From positions 1 to 17,614 of the forward strand of contig DEIV01000087.1 in NCBI GenBank assembly GCA_002352665.1: 17,614 nt of DNA. Reading direction: 5' to 3'. The position numbers and the translations under genes are program-made. Below the pieces are notes generated by a model. The model made no database searches and was not told the origin of the DNA. It saw only the letters and a list, made by a program, of their open reading frames with translations. The stretch comes from Flavobacteriaceae bacterium UBA2765. Its GTDB lineage: Bacteria; Bacteroidota; Bacteroidia; Flavobacteriales; Flavobacteriaceae. Position 1 is the stretch's first letter. Each line of letters opens with the position of its first letter. This document shows positions 1-7,379 of this stretch, piece by piece.

Positions 1-1112
1 CTTAACTTTATAGAAAATGGTAATTTTAACTGTTTCGCACCATAAGAAAGTCTAAAATTTAAACCGTTTAAAGTAAATATTTCCGGAGGATTCAAACTAA
101 ACTTATTACCATAAAGAGCCACTATTTTTTTATCATTTTCAGATAGAATCTCAACTATTAATCTGTCTTCAGGGTGTTCATCTTTATTCCCGGAAGTCAA
201 TACCAATTTCCCTCTAGATGATTCAGGAACCACAAATTGCATTTGCCCAACTGTATATAGAGAACGCAAATTGAAAACCTGTACTGTATCTTTGGCAACT
301 GTTCCGGTCGCTTTGGTTGCCATGATCATGTACTGCCCTTCAAAAGGCGATTGAATACGAAGAGAATCGTTTTCTGAATAAATATTTATAGCTCCTTTTG
401 TTTTGTTTTCAAAGGAGACTAAAACATTATGAATATTTGCTATTTCTCCTTTTTTAATATAGTGATCATGCCTACCTCCACCACCTGATTCAACAAAATG
501 TAAAAATTCATCGCCATTTTCATCAGCCTCAAATTTTTCATAAGCATTAGGAATATAGTTTACATAATTAATAGCAACCGGCTTGTCTCTAAAATTAGTT
601 TTGAGTGAAAAGTCATTACCACCTCTAATAAAATTAAAAAAACGACTTATCAATGGGATAAATCTAAATTCTGAACCCAATTCGGGGACAAAAAAATATT
701 TTTTATCTATTTCTTTGGCCTCTTTGCTATCATCAATATGTATATTTAAAAAGGTTTTTTCAGAAAGCATCAAGTCGGTAGTATTGCCTTCTTGTATCGG
801 CATCATAGCTTCATAACTTATATATCTTGTAATACCAGCACCTACAATAATTAGAACAAACGCAAGGTGAAACATCAACACGGAAATTTTTTCCCTACGT
901 AATAATTTATATTTAAAGATATTACCAACAAAGTTGGCTACAAATACTAGCATAATCAATTCAAACCACCAAGTATTATACACTAATGCTTTTGACGCCT
1001 GTGTACCATAATCATTCTCTATAAATGTGGCAATACCCATTGCAGCAGCAAAAAGAATAAATAGTATAGCAGTAAGCCGTGTAGAAAAGAGAATATTGTA
1101 TATTTTTTTCAT
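1..1112 (-). CDS. Cytochrome c biogenesis protein, ResB/CcsA fusion type (partial, N-terminal part)
   Basis: Reading leftward from the ATG at 1112-1110 the frame stays open for 370 codons to the window edge, so the C-terminal part is missing. The protein starts MKKIYNILFSTRLTAILF and has hydrophobic segments at about residues 12-30, 52-70 and 82-100. The segment running from HLAFVLIIVGAGITRYISYE into MMPIQEG is characteristic of the long (roughly 1000-residue) Bacteroidota proteins that join a ResB/CcsB-like N-terminal half to a CcsA heme-handling C-terminal half. The rest of the visible part is a beta-rich extracytoplasmic region. Family role: delivery of heme to apocytochrome c outside the inner membrane (system II). 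The CcsA half with its WWD motif lies outside the window, so the fusion is inferred from family resemblance. Divergent from the gene starting at 1216, with a 103-nt intergenic region. Confidence 0.85.
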   Translation of the reverse strand, partial: MKKIYNILFSTRLTAILFILFAAAMGIATFIENDYGTQASKALVYNTWWFELIMLVFVANFVGNIFKYKLLRREKISVLMFHLAFVLIIVGAGITRYISYEAMMPIQEGNTTDLMLSEKTFLNIHIDDSKEAKEIDKKYFFVPELGSEFRFIPLISRFFNFIRGGNDFSLKTNFRDKPVAINYVNYIPNAYEKFEADENGDEFLHFVESGGGGRHDHYIKKGEIANIHNVLVSFENKTKGAINIYSENDSLRIQSPFEGQYMIMATKATGTVAKDTVQVFNLRSLYTVGQMQFVVPESSRGKLVLTSGNKDEHPEDRLIVEILSENDKKIVALYGNKFSLNPPEIFTLNGLNFRLSYGAKQLKLPFSIKL

Positions 1113-1147
1113 TTATTATTTATGTATAAAAAGGAGTGCAATTTACT

Positions 1148-1155
1148 TAAATTTG
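1148..1155 (+). promoter_or_regulatory. Candidate -7 box (TAAATTTG) for the 1216 operon
   Basis: TAAATTTG matches the Bacteroidota -7 consensus TAnnTTTG and lies 60 nt before the start codon at 1216, in the divergent intergenic region. No convincing -33 TTTG is visible at the usual spacing, so this is a weak call. Confidence 0.3.
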
Positions 1156-1215
1156 CTCTGAAAACATTACATTTAACATTTAATTCAAATTTGTAAAAAT
1201 TACTGTCACTTCAAT

Positions 1216-1977
1216 ATGATTTCAGCTATTATTCTTGGTAACGGAAACTTAGCAAGCCATTTGATAAGTTCATTTTCTAAAAGTAAAAATATTGAATTGA
1301 CGCAGGTTTATGGCCGTAAAAGATCTTCTTTAAAAAATATTGATAACCATATAGAAACTACATCAAATTTAGAAAACTTAAAAGAAGCAGATGTATATAT
1401 TATTGCCATTTCTGATGATGCTATTTCTGAGTTTTCATCTCAACTTGATCTTCAAAACAAGCTTGTTGTACATACTTCTGGTGGTACCTCTATGTCGAAT
1501 TTAAAAAATAAAGGTAATAGAGGTGTATTTTACCCATTACAGACCTTTTCGACAAAAGATAAAGTGAATTTTAAAGAAATACCTATCTGTATTGAAGCAG
1601 AAAACAAGAAAGACTTGTCCTTACTCAATAAACTAGCTCATTCAATTTCTGACAAGGTCTATACCATCAATTCTGAACAAAGAAAATATTTGCATATCGC
1701 CGCCGTTTTTACGAATAACTTTGTCAATCATTTTTATAAGATTGGAAGCGATATTTGTTTCGAGCATGATATTCCCTTTGATATTTTACAACCATTAATT
1801 CTAGAATCAGCAAAAAAAATAACACAGCATAATCCAGCTACCATTCAAACCGGACCTGCACATAGAAATGATAAAGAAACAATTGCAAATCATCTAAATT
1901 TATTAAGCGGTGATGAAAAAAAAATTTATAAATTACTAACAGAATCTATCCAAAAAACCTATGGAAAAAAGTTATAA
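1216..1977 (+). CDS. Rossmann-like and DUF2520 domain protein (ProC-like NAD(P) oxidoreductase fold)
   Basis: 253 residues. The N-terminus is a Rossmann nucleotide-binding fold with glycine motif GNGNLA at about residues 8-13, followed by VHTSGGTSM and GVFYPLQTFS. The C-terminal helical DUF2520 domain carries its hallmark run NPATIQTGPAHRND near residue 212. The family resembles pyrroline-5-carboxylate reductase and 6-phosphogluconate dehydrogenase in fold, but its substrate is not established. The start ATG has no Shine-Dalgarno sequence, as usual here. The reading frame overlaps the next gene by 17 nt, implying translational coupling. Pairing with a KdsC-like phosphatase is a recurrent flavobacterial arrangement. 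The reaction remains unknown. Confidence 0.88.
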   Translation: MISAIILGNGNLASHLISSFSKSKNIELTQVYGRKRSSLKNIDNHIETTSNLENLKEADVYIIAISDDAISEFSSQLDLQNKLVVHTSGGTSMSNLKNKGNRGVFYPLQTFSTKDKVNFKEIPICIEAENKKDLSLLNKLAHSISDKVYTINSEQRKYLHIAAVFTNNFVNHFYKIGSDICFEHDIPFDILQPLILESAKKITQHNPATIQTGPAHRNDKETIANHLNLLSGDEKKIYKLLTESIQKTYGKKL

Positions 1978-2476
1978 AGAACTCATGCCTCAAATAACTA
2001 CATTTATATTTGATGTTGATGGTGTATTAACAGACGGAATAGTGACCATATTTCCGGATGGTCAGTTGATCAGAACAATGAATATTAAGGATGGTTATGC
2101 CCTTAAACTTGCTGTTAAAAGCGGTTATAATGTTTGCATTATATCGGGTGGTACTAATGCCGCCGTAAAATCGCGTTTACGTGGTTTGGGAATTACTGAT
2201 ATTTATTTAGGTGCTGACAACAAAATTGACCAATTGGAAGAGTATTTAGATATTTACAATATAAAACCAGAAAATGTATTGTACATGGGTGATGATATAC
2301 CTGACTTACCTGTAATGAAATTAGTAGGCCTTCCGGCCTGTCCAAAAGATGCCGTTCCTGAAATACAGAATATATCATTATATATTTCACAGAAAAAGGG
2401 TGGCAATGGCTGTGTTAGAGATGTTATTGAACAAGTATTAAAAGTTCAAGACAAATGGAGCCTCACCCAAGAATAG
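1961..2476 (+). CDS. kdsC: KdsC-like HAD phosphatase (3-deoxy-D-manno-octulosonate 8-phosphate phosphatase family)
   Basis: 171 residues, the normal length of the small cap-less KdsC subfamily. HAD motif I is FDVDGVLTDG (nucleophile D18, acid/base D20). Motif II is SGG at 62-64, the motif III lysine is K88, and motif IV is GDDIPDL at 110-116. The C-terminal GGNGCVRDV matches the KdsC tail that reaches into the neighbouring subunit's active site in the tetramer. Predicted reaction: hydrolysis of KDO-8-phosphate to KDO for lipopolysaccharide core synthesis in the cytoplasm. Bacteroidota homologues may act on other sugar phosphates. The chosen ATG lies inside the upstream gene (17-nt overlap) and gives a family-typical start (MEKSYKEL). 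An ATG at 1985 would shorten it by 8 residues and remove the overlap. Confidence 0.85.
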   Translation: MEKSYKELMPQITTFIFDVDGVLTDGIVTIFPDGQLIRTMNIKDGYALKLAVKSGYNVCIISGGTNAAVKSRLRGLGITDIYLGADNKIDQLEEYLDIYNIKPENVLYMGDDIPDLPVMKLVGLPACPKDAVPEIQNISLYISQKKGGNGCVRDVIEQVLKVQDKWSLTQE

Positions 2477-2493
2477 AATTTATTCAATTCTTG

Positions 2494-2512
2494 ACCTCTC
2501 CAAAGGAGAGGT
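2494..2512. repeat. Perfect GC-rich hairpin between kdsC-like and yihY-like genes
   Basis: ACCTCTCC-AAA-GGAGAGGT forms an 8-bp perfect stem with a 3-nt loop, 18 nt after the kdsC-like stop. No U-tract follows, so it is not a typical intrinsic terminator. It could attenuate transcription, stabilise the upstream mRNA end, or be a member of a dispersed palindromic repeat family. Confidence 0.6.
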
Positions 2513-2581
2513 AAATCGAAAAACTAATCATTACGGACATGATTAAATTATGAAAGGTGATTTTAACCTTGTACAAATGAA

Positions 2582-3511
2582 ATGACTATTGAAGAAAAAT
2601 TACTAAAAATTCCTGTTTTAAGCTGGTTTGTAAAAATTTTTAAAAAAATTAAAGTACCCGGCTTAGAAGGCATGTCTCTGTATAACGTCTTAGAAATGTA
2701 TGTATTGGGTATTGTTAAGGGTGCTTTAACGGCTAGAGCCGGAGGTATTGCGTTTAGTTTTTTTATGGCACTTTTTCCTTTTGCATTATTTATTCTAACA
2801 TTGATACCTTATATTGAAATAGAAGGTTTTCAAGAAGGTTTTACACAATTTATCAATCAGGCTTTACCTCCTAAAACATCAGAATCTGTTGATATGGTTT
2901 TACAAGATATTGCCAATAATAAATATGGAGGCCTATTGTCTTTTGGTTTTGTTCTATCTATGTTCTTAATGACCAATGGAATCAATTCACTCTTTGGTGG
3001 ATTTGAATATACTTATCATAAATTACAAACTAGATCAATAATCAGGCAATTCTTAATTTCAATGGCCATAACTATTTTATTGGCATTATTGTTGTTTATT
3101 ACTGTAGCAGTAATCATATATTTTGAATTTGCCATCAGTAATTTAACACAAAGAGGATTTGTCTCTGATGATCTTTTATGGTTAGAGATAGGCAAATATA
3201 TCATTGTGTTTGCAATGTTACTAACCACTATTGGCCTGTTTTATTTTTTTGGAACTAAAGAAGGTAGAAAAGTATCATTCTTTTCACCTGGAGCAATTTT
3301 AACCACTTTAATGATCTTATTAAATTTTAAAATTTTTGGAATTTATGTTAAGAAATTCGCTCAGTATAACGAACTTTATGGATCAATTGGAACGCTTTTA
3401 GTATTAATGTTATTTATTTGGCTGAACTCTATTATACTATTATTAGGTTTTGAGTTGAATGCAGCCATAATTGGATTAAAAAGGAAATGTAAAGAGAATA
3501 ATGAGATATGA
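2582..3511 (+). CDS. YihY/BrkB family inner-membrane protein
   Basis: 309 residues, typical for the YihY/BrkB (UPF0761) family. Family sequence is visible at GALTARAGGIAFSFFMALFPFALFIL (about residues 50-75), and about six hydrophobic segments span the rest, including the region with SFGFVLSMFLMTNGINSLFGGF and the C-terminal stretch SIILLLGFELNAAIIG. Members are integral inner-membrane proteins of uncertain function. The old 'ribonuclease BN' and 'virulence factor' labels are not supported for the family as a whole. It follows a 105-nt gap holding a hairpin. Its stop overlaps the next start (ATGA), so it is coupled to the thioredoxin-like gene. Confidence 0.88.
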   Translation: MTIEEKLLKIPVLSWFVKIFKKIKVPGLEGMSLYNVLEMYVLGIVKGALTARAGGIAFSFFMALFPFALFILTLIPYIEIEGFQEGFTQFINQALPPKTSESVDMVLQDIANNKYGGLLSFGFVLSMFLMTNGINSLFGGFEYTYHKLQTRSIIRQFLISMAITILLALLLFITVAVIIYFEFAISNLTQRGFVSDDLLWLEIGKYIIVFAMLLTTIGLFYFFGTKEGRKVSFFSPGAILTTLMILLNFKIFGIYVKKFAQYNELYGSIGTLLVLMLFIWLNSIILLLGFELNAAIIGLKRKCKENNEI

Positions 3512-3978
3512 AAAAAAAAATCTACATATTTATTTTGACAGTAGTTACACTGGTCAACCTTAATGCTCAACGTCAGAAATCTATTGACTTAAATTGGCAA
3601 ACAGATTTTGAGAAAGCTCAACAATTAGCGTCAACTGAAAATAAGCTGATTCTTATCTATTTTACAGGATTTGACAGAAGTGACTCATGTAAAATGTTAA
3701 ATGAAGATCTTTTTTACACAGAAAAATTCCATAAAATAGCTGTTGAACATTTAATTCTAGTAAGGGTAAATACACCAAGAAGAAAGGATGCTATTTCTGA
3801 AAATCAAAAAAATAAAAATAAAGAATTGAGCGATCGTTATCATCAAAAAGTACATCCTACGGTGGTGCTCACTGATGCCAAAGGCAAGCAATTAGGTATT
3901 ATAGAGAGTTATAACTATTTAAGAGATACAAGCCAACATTATACCTTAATATATAAGACAATAAAAATGCGACCCTAA
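3508..3978 (+). CDS. Secreted thioredoxin-like protein with degenerate CXXC
   Basis: 156 residues. A signal peptide at 1-20 (KKK start, hydrophobic core, LNAQ cleavage region) sends it to the periplasm. The mature part matches thioredoxin-family (Thioredoxin_7/DsbD-gamma-like) sequences: KLILIYFTGFDRSDSCK occupies the active-site loop and HPTVVL (P117) is the cis-proline strand. The usual CXXC is SDSC here, so only the second Cys (C61) remains and a standard disulphide exchange cycle is unlikely. It might act as a monothiol protein, a chaperone or a structural relic. The ATG overlaps the upstream stop by 4 nt and is followed by ten consecutive A (3511-3520). The last five codons and the stop lie inside a terminator hairpin. 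Confidence 0.78.
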   Translation: MKKKIYIFILTVVTLVNLNAQRQKSIDLNWQTDFEKAQQLASTENKLILIYFTGFDRSDSCKMLNEDLFYTEKFHKIAVEHLILVRVNTPRRKDAISENQKNKNKELSDRYHQKVHPTVVLTDAKGKQLGIIESYNYLRDTSQHYTLIYKTIKMRP

Positions 3979-3990
3979 AGTCGCATTTTT
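3963..3990 (+). terminator. Strong intrinsic terminator, probably bidirectional, overlapping the end of the thioredoxin-like gene
   Basis: AAAAATGCGAC (3963-3973), loop CCTAAA (3974-3979) and GTCGCATTTTT (3980-3990) form an 11-bp perfect stem ending in a U-tract on the plus strand. The left arm encodes the last residues (KMR), and the TAA stop at 3976-3978 sits in the loop. The symmetry gives a U-tract on the minus strand too, 37 nt past the stop of the convergent btuG-like gene, so it should end both transcripts. Confidence 0.88.
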
Positions 3991-4026
3991 GTATTCCCAA
4001 ATAAAAGTATTATCAATTATTTATCT

Positions 4027-5076
4027 TTATTGAAAAACGATAGAACCCGGAATTAAACCCGTAGTAATTGTATTTTCTAATACCCCAGAAGTTATGTTGT
4101 ATACTTTTAAACTTCCTTCACTTACAAAATCAGCTGCATTGGTTGCATAAAATTTTCCATTATAAATTTTCATACTATAATAAAAACCATCAAATTCTGA
4201 AATCTCCTCTACAGGTATTTCATTTGCAACAGTTGCCATATTATACACTTTACCATTGAGATTATAATACATTTGATCACTATCAACAGTAAGGTTTTCA
4301 GGATGTTCAGCAGTTCCAAAATCTATTAGTGTCACCACATTATTTACAATCTTAGCCAATTTACCATTAGTTTCAGCACCTGTATAGCTTGGTTTCCCGC
4401 CACATAATACCCAAATAGCACCACTGCTATCTTTGCTGATAGCATTAGGAACATCTCCAACAGTTAATGTTGTCGAAACTGAATTATTTAAGGTATCAAT
4501 GATTTCAACTTTATTGTTTTGGCTCCAACCACCTTGAAGGTTTACATAAATATTATTACCATCAACCAACATATCTTCAGGCCCCTCCCCTACGGGAATC
4601 TTTTTCGTTACTGTATTAGTATTTAAATCAACTACGGCTATAAAATCGTCATTCGCATCACCCGGATCTCCCCAATTAGACACATAACCCGTATTCCCCA
4701 CAGCAACAAAATAACGCGGATTCTTAATGTCATCTCCCTCAATAATTGCAACTTTTTTCATGGTATAACGGTTGGCTACTACAATTTTATGAGAACCATT
4801 AATAACAATATAAGCATTGTCATCATTAATATTCATAGATTGAACAAGACTACCTAAATCTTCGTTATTAACCGTTTTATACACATTTTGTGTAACATTA
4901 TTATTTTCATCGACGAAAGTTAGTGTTCCAGAACCATTCTGGAATGGCCCCTCATTAGTAATAAAATATCCTTTTTCATAGTCACCTAAAGGCAAGGGTA
5001 CTGTATCATCTTCTTCACAAGAAAATGTTAGTACTATTATTAGAAATAGAATTGCAATACTTCTTAAGTTATTCAT
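4027..5076 (-). CDS. btuG: BtuG-like surface lipoprotein, beta-propeller (DUF5074/YncE-like)
   Basis: 349 residues. A lipoprotein signal ends in LTFSC with acylated C20. The next residues, EEDD, resemble the acidic lipoprotein export signal that places Bacteroidota lipoproteins on the cell surface. The rest is a series of about 40-50-residue beta repeats of the YVTN/propeller kind, e.g. NPRYFVAVGNTGYVSNWG, VPVGEGPEDMLVDGNNIYV-like blades and AEHPENLTVDSDQMYYN, consistent with a seven-bladed propeller. In Bacteroides, BtuG is a surface propeller lipoprotein that binds B12 very tightly and caps BtuB. Identification here rests on the fold, the surface signal and the position 5 nt behind btuB under a cobalamin riboswitch. 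Substrate is therefore inferred, not read from binding residues. Confidence 0.8.
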   Translation of the reverse strand: MNNLRSIAILFLIIVLTFSCEEDDTVPLPLGDYEKGYFITNEGPFQNGSGTLTFVDENNNVTQNVYKTVNNEDLGSLVQSMNINDDNAYIVINGSHKIVVANRYTMKKVAIIEGDDIKNPRYFVAVGNTGYVSNWGDPGDANDDFIAVVDLNTNTVTKKIPVGEGPEDMLVDGNNIYVNLQGGWSQNNKVEIIDTLNNSVSTTLTVGDVPNAISKDSSGAIWVLCGGKPSYTGAETNGKLAKIVNNVVTLIDFGTAEHPENLTVDSDQMYYNLNGKVYNMATVANEIPVEEISEFDGFYYSMKIYNGKFYATNAADFVSEGSLKVYNITSGVLENTITTGLIPGSIVFQ

Positions 5077-5081
5077 TATGT

Positions 5082-6896
5082 TTAAAATTTATAGTTTATG
5101 TTTAATTCAAAGTTTCTATTTGGCATCGGTCTATAAGCAACTGATTGATATGCTTTATTCCATATATTATTAGCTATAAAACCAATAGTTAAATTACTTC
5201 TAAAAAAGCTTTTGTAAATTTCTACATTAGATAACCAATAGGCATCCAACGATTGTGTATTTGAGGTTGTAGTAAATACTTTACCATTATAATATTCTTT
5301 AAATTTGATGGTAAAATATTTATTGTTATAGCTTAATGACAGATTCGCTTTATGATAGGGTACATATATCAATTGTTTATCTAAATTATTATCTGTAGCA
5401 ACGGTATATCCATATTGAGATATCAATGTTATACTTTGATTATTGAATTTTCTTTGTGTTTTAAATTCAAAGTCCAATCCATAACTATCTACATCTTGTA
5501 CATTTACCGGTTGCCATAATGTATTGGTAATTGGCCTCCACTGAATTAAATTAGTACTCTTGGTGTAATAAGAGGTTATATTTAATGTTATATTATTTTT
5601 ATGATAATTAATTCCCAATTCACCGGTATTGCTATCTTCGGCGAGTAATGTTGAATTACCACCGGGGTTCCAGTATAAGTCATTATAAGTAGGTAGTCTG
5701 TAATTCGTAGAAAAATTAGCTTTGATATCAAGTCTTGGTGAAATACCATATTTTATATCTAGTCCAAAGATCAATGGAATTTTATATACAGAAGAAAATC
5801 CTTTTCTAACACTAAAATTATACAATAAATTCTTTAATGGTTTTTGATGAACCAATGCATAGGCTTCAAAATTATTTCGATGGGCCCTTATTAGATTTGT
5901 GCCATTGGCTTTGGTATAACTATTTTCTACACCCGTGTGTAAACTCATATTCTTTTTTAAAAAATACTTAAAATCATATTTAATCAAGTAATTTTTGTTA
6001 TTTCCAAAAGAATAATTGGTATCGTGTCTATCAAAATAAAAATTATACTCCTCATCTAAGTAAGCCAATTTTAATGATGAATTATACACAGCACCAAAAC
6101 TCTTCCAGTTTAACAATACCCTATTTTGCTTATTTGTCAATTTTGAATTATTGGGTGCCGTTACGGTTCTAGAGAGGTTTCTGTCATTGCTGCTAGAGGT
6201 AGCAAAGAATTGCAATTGATTTTTTTGATTGATTTTATAGCCAAAAACACCCTTTAAATGATAATTTGAATATCCTCCGTTTTCATTGGTCAAATCTGTA
6301 TCTAAATATGGATAGTCGTTATCAGATTGGTTGCCTTCTATGGCAATTTTTGTATACAATTTTTGGTTACTATATTGAGTACTCACCAATGCTTTTTGTG
6401 TATTATAACTGGCAAGACCTAAATTGATATCAGTTCGCAATTTATCGGTAAAAACAATTTGATCTCTTAAATTGATAGCACCACCAATTGCCCCGCTACC
6501 AAATAGGATTCCCCCTCCTCCTTTTCTAATTTCTATTTGATTATAGCTATTGGCTGAAAATGTATTAAAATCTGTTTGGCCATCTAATTGTGAGTTGATA
6601 GCTATTCCATTCCAATATACTCCGGTATGTGCTGCTCCAGAACCACGCAAGGAAATAGAAGATACCATTCCGTTTCCATTTTGTTTAAAATATAGATTTG
6701 CCTGATCTTGCAATAAATTTCCTAAGGATTGTTGTCTTTCATTTATCGAGGAGTCAGTTAGTATTTGTACTTGATATCCCGAATTCATGATGGGAGAAAA
6801 ATTACCGAATAGCCTTACTTCATTCAATAAATGAACGGTATCTGTTTGTGCAAAAGCAATAGCACTAATAAAAAAGAAAACAAATGTTTTTTTCAT
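5082..6896 (-). CDS. btuB: TonB-dependent cobalamin receptor BtuB
   Basis: 604 residues, close to the size of E. coli BtuB. Signal peptide MKKTFVFFFISAIAFA, then a plug domain: QSLGNLLQDQANLYFKQNG, ISLRGSGAAHTGVYWNG, and IEIRKGGGGILFGSGAIGGAI are classic plug motifs. About 460 residues of alternating strands follow, ending in an aromatic C-terminus (NINYKF) suited to outer-membrane barrel assembly. There is no N-terminal carboxypeptidase-like extension, unlike the receptor at 8596. The long leader holds a cobalamin riboswitch, which identifies the substrate as B12 or another corrinoid. It drives uptake across the outer membrane with TonB-ExbBD energy. First gene of a two-gene unit with the BtuG-like lipoprotein 5 nt downstream. 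Start at 6896-6894; a GGAGG lies too far upstream (16 nt) to be a normal ribosome-binding site. Confidence 0.92.
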   Translation of the reverse strand: MKKTFVFFFISAIAFAQTDTVHLLNEVRLFGNFSPIMNSGYQVQILTDSSINERQQSLGNLLQDQANLYFKQNGNGMVSSISLRGSGAAHTGVYWNGIAINSQLDGQTDFNTFSANSYNQIEIRKGGGGILFGSGAIGGAINLRDQIVFTDKLRTDINLGLASYNTQKALVSTQYSNQKLYTKIAIEGNQSDNDYPYLDTDLTNENGGYSNYHLKGVFGYKINQKNQLQFFATSSSNDRNLSRTVTAPNNSKLTNKQNRVLLNWKSFGAVYNSSLKLAYLDEEYNFYFDRHDTNYSFGNNKNYLIKYDFKYFLKKNMSLHTGVENSYTKANGTNLIRAHRNNFEAYALVHQKPLKNLLYNFSVRKGFSSVYKIPLIFGLDIKYGISPRLDIKANFSTNYRLPTYNDLYWNPGGNSTLLAEDSNTGELGINYHKNNITLNITSYYTKSTNLIQWRPITNTLWQPVNVQDVDSYGLDFEFKTQRKFNNQSITLISQYGYTVATDNNLDKQLIYVPYHKANLSLSYNNKYFTIKFKEYYNGKVFTTTSNTQSLDAYWLSNVEIYKSFFRSNLTIGFIANNIWNKAYQSVAYRPMPNRNFELNINYKF

Positions 6897-6938
6897 AAAA
6901 TATAATACTTTTCCTCCGAAAGTGTGATAAATTTTTTG

Positions 6939-7170
6939 TTTTGGCAGGTCTCCTGGCTTATTCTATGTTATTAAACCTTCCCGGTAAAAACCAGTGGTGA
7001 AAGAAGTTAATAACATCTCTTAACGAGATACCGAATAATTCCGATAACTATCGGGACGGCATAAACTTACAGTTGCGGGGACAGCTCAGGAATTCATGAG
7101 TTACGAGATATAATCTTGTAAAATCATTTCGCCTGATTCCCTATTATCACGCTAAAGGCGTGACCAAAAT
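6939..7170 (-). ncRNA. Cobalamin (B12) riboswitch in the btuB leader
   Basis: Read on the minus strand, the conserved elements appear in the right order. They are AATAGGGAATC (7135-7145), GAGCTGTCCCCGCAACTG (about 7070-7087), CCACTGG (6991-6997), CCGGGAAGG (6976-6984) and the B12 box AGCCAGGAGACCTGCC (6943-6958). A 9-bp stem pairs 6966-6974 with 7007-7015 (TGTTATTAA/TTAATAACA) around the CCACTGG/GGGAAGG segment. Closing P1-like pairing is possible between TTGGTC near 7165 and GACCTGCCAA at the 3' end, and CACGC/GCGTG forms a stem at 7149-7163. Such riboswitches bind adenosyl- or other cobalamin and repress the downstream gene when B12 is plentiful. Boundaries are approximate. Confidence 0.95.
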
Positions 7171-7175
7171 CAGTA

Positions 7176-7183
7176 CAAAAGTA
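7176..7183 (-). promoter_or_regulatory. Candidate -7 box (TACTTTTG) for the btuB riboswitch transcript
   Basis: On the minus strand TACTTTTG matches the Bacteroidota TAnnTTTG consensus exactly. It would place the transcription start near 7168-7170, right at the first base-paired element of the riboswitch. That position supports the call. No strong -33 element is visible. Confidence 0.55.
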
Positions 7184-7379
7184 ATCTTTTATTTCAACTT
7201 TAATAGCTTCTTTTGAAAAGTTAGAAATAAAAAATGAATATTCTATCAAACCATTCTTTTATAGCACAATATTTGTCTTGACAAACAGCATGTATAGTTC
7301 TTGTTTAAATTCATATTTTTTTATTACTTCACTATTAAAAAAAATTATTAGCTTGTAGCCAAATTCTTCAAACAACTGT
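7184..7379. other. Divergent intergenic region upstream of the AraC-type gene
   Basis: About 196 nt between the btuB promoter and the AraC-type start, very AT-rich. It contains a near-palindrome TTTGTCTTGACAAA at 7272-7285 (6-bp arms, 2-nt spacer), which could be a regulator site. No open reading frame, tRNA or terminator is convincing here. No clear TAnnTTTG box for the AraC-type gene was found. Confidence 0.5.

Noticed and set aside
583..816. Plus-strand open frame of 77 codons
   Set aside because: It lies wholly inside the ResB/CcsA-type gene on the other strand, which has clear family sequence; this frame has none.
1985..1987. Alternative ATG for the KdsC-like gene
   Set aside because: It would remove the 17-nt overlap, but the longer N-terminus (MEKSYKEL) looks like that of related proteins; not excluded.
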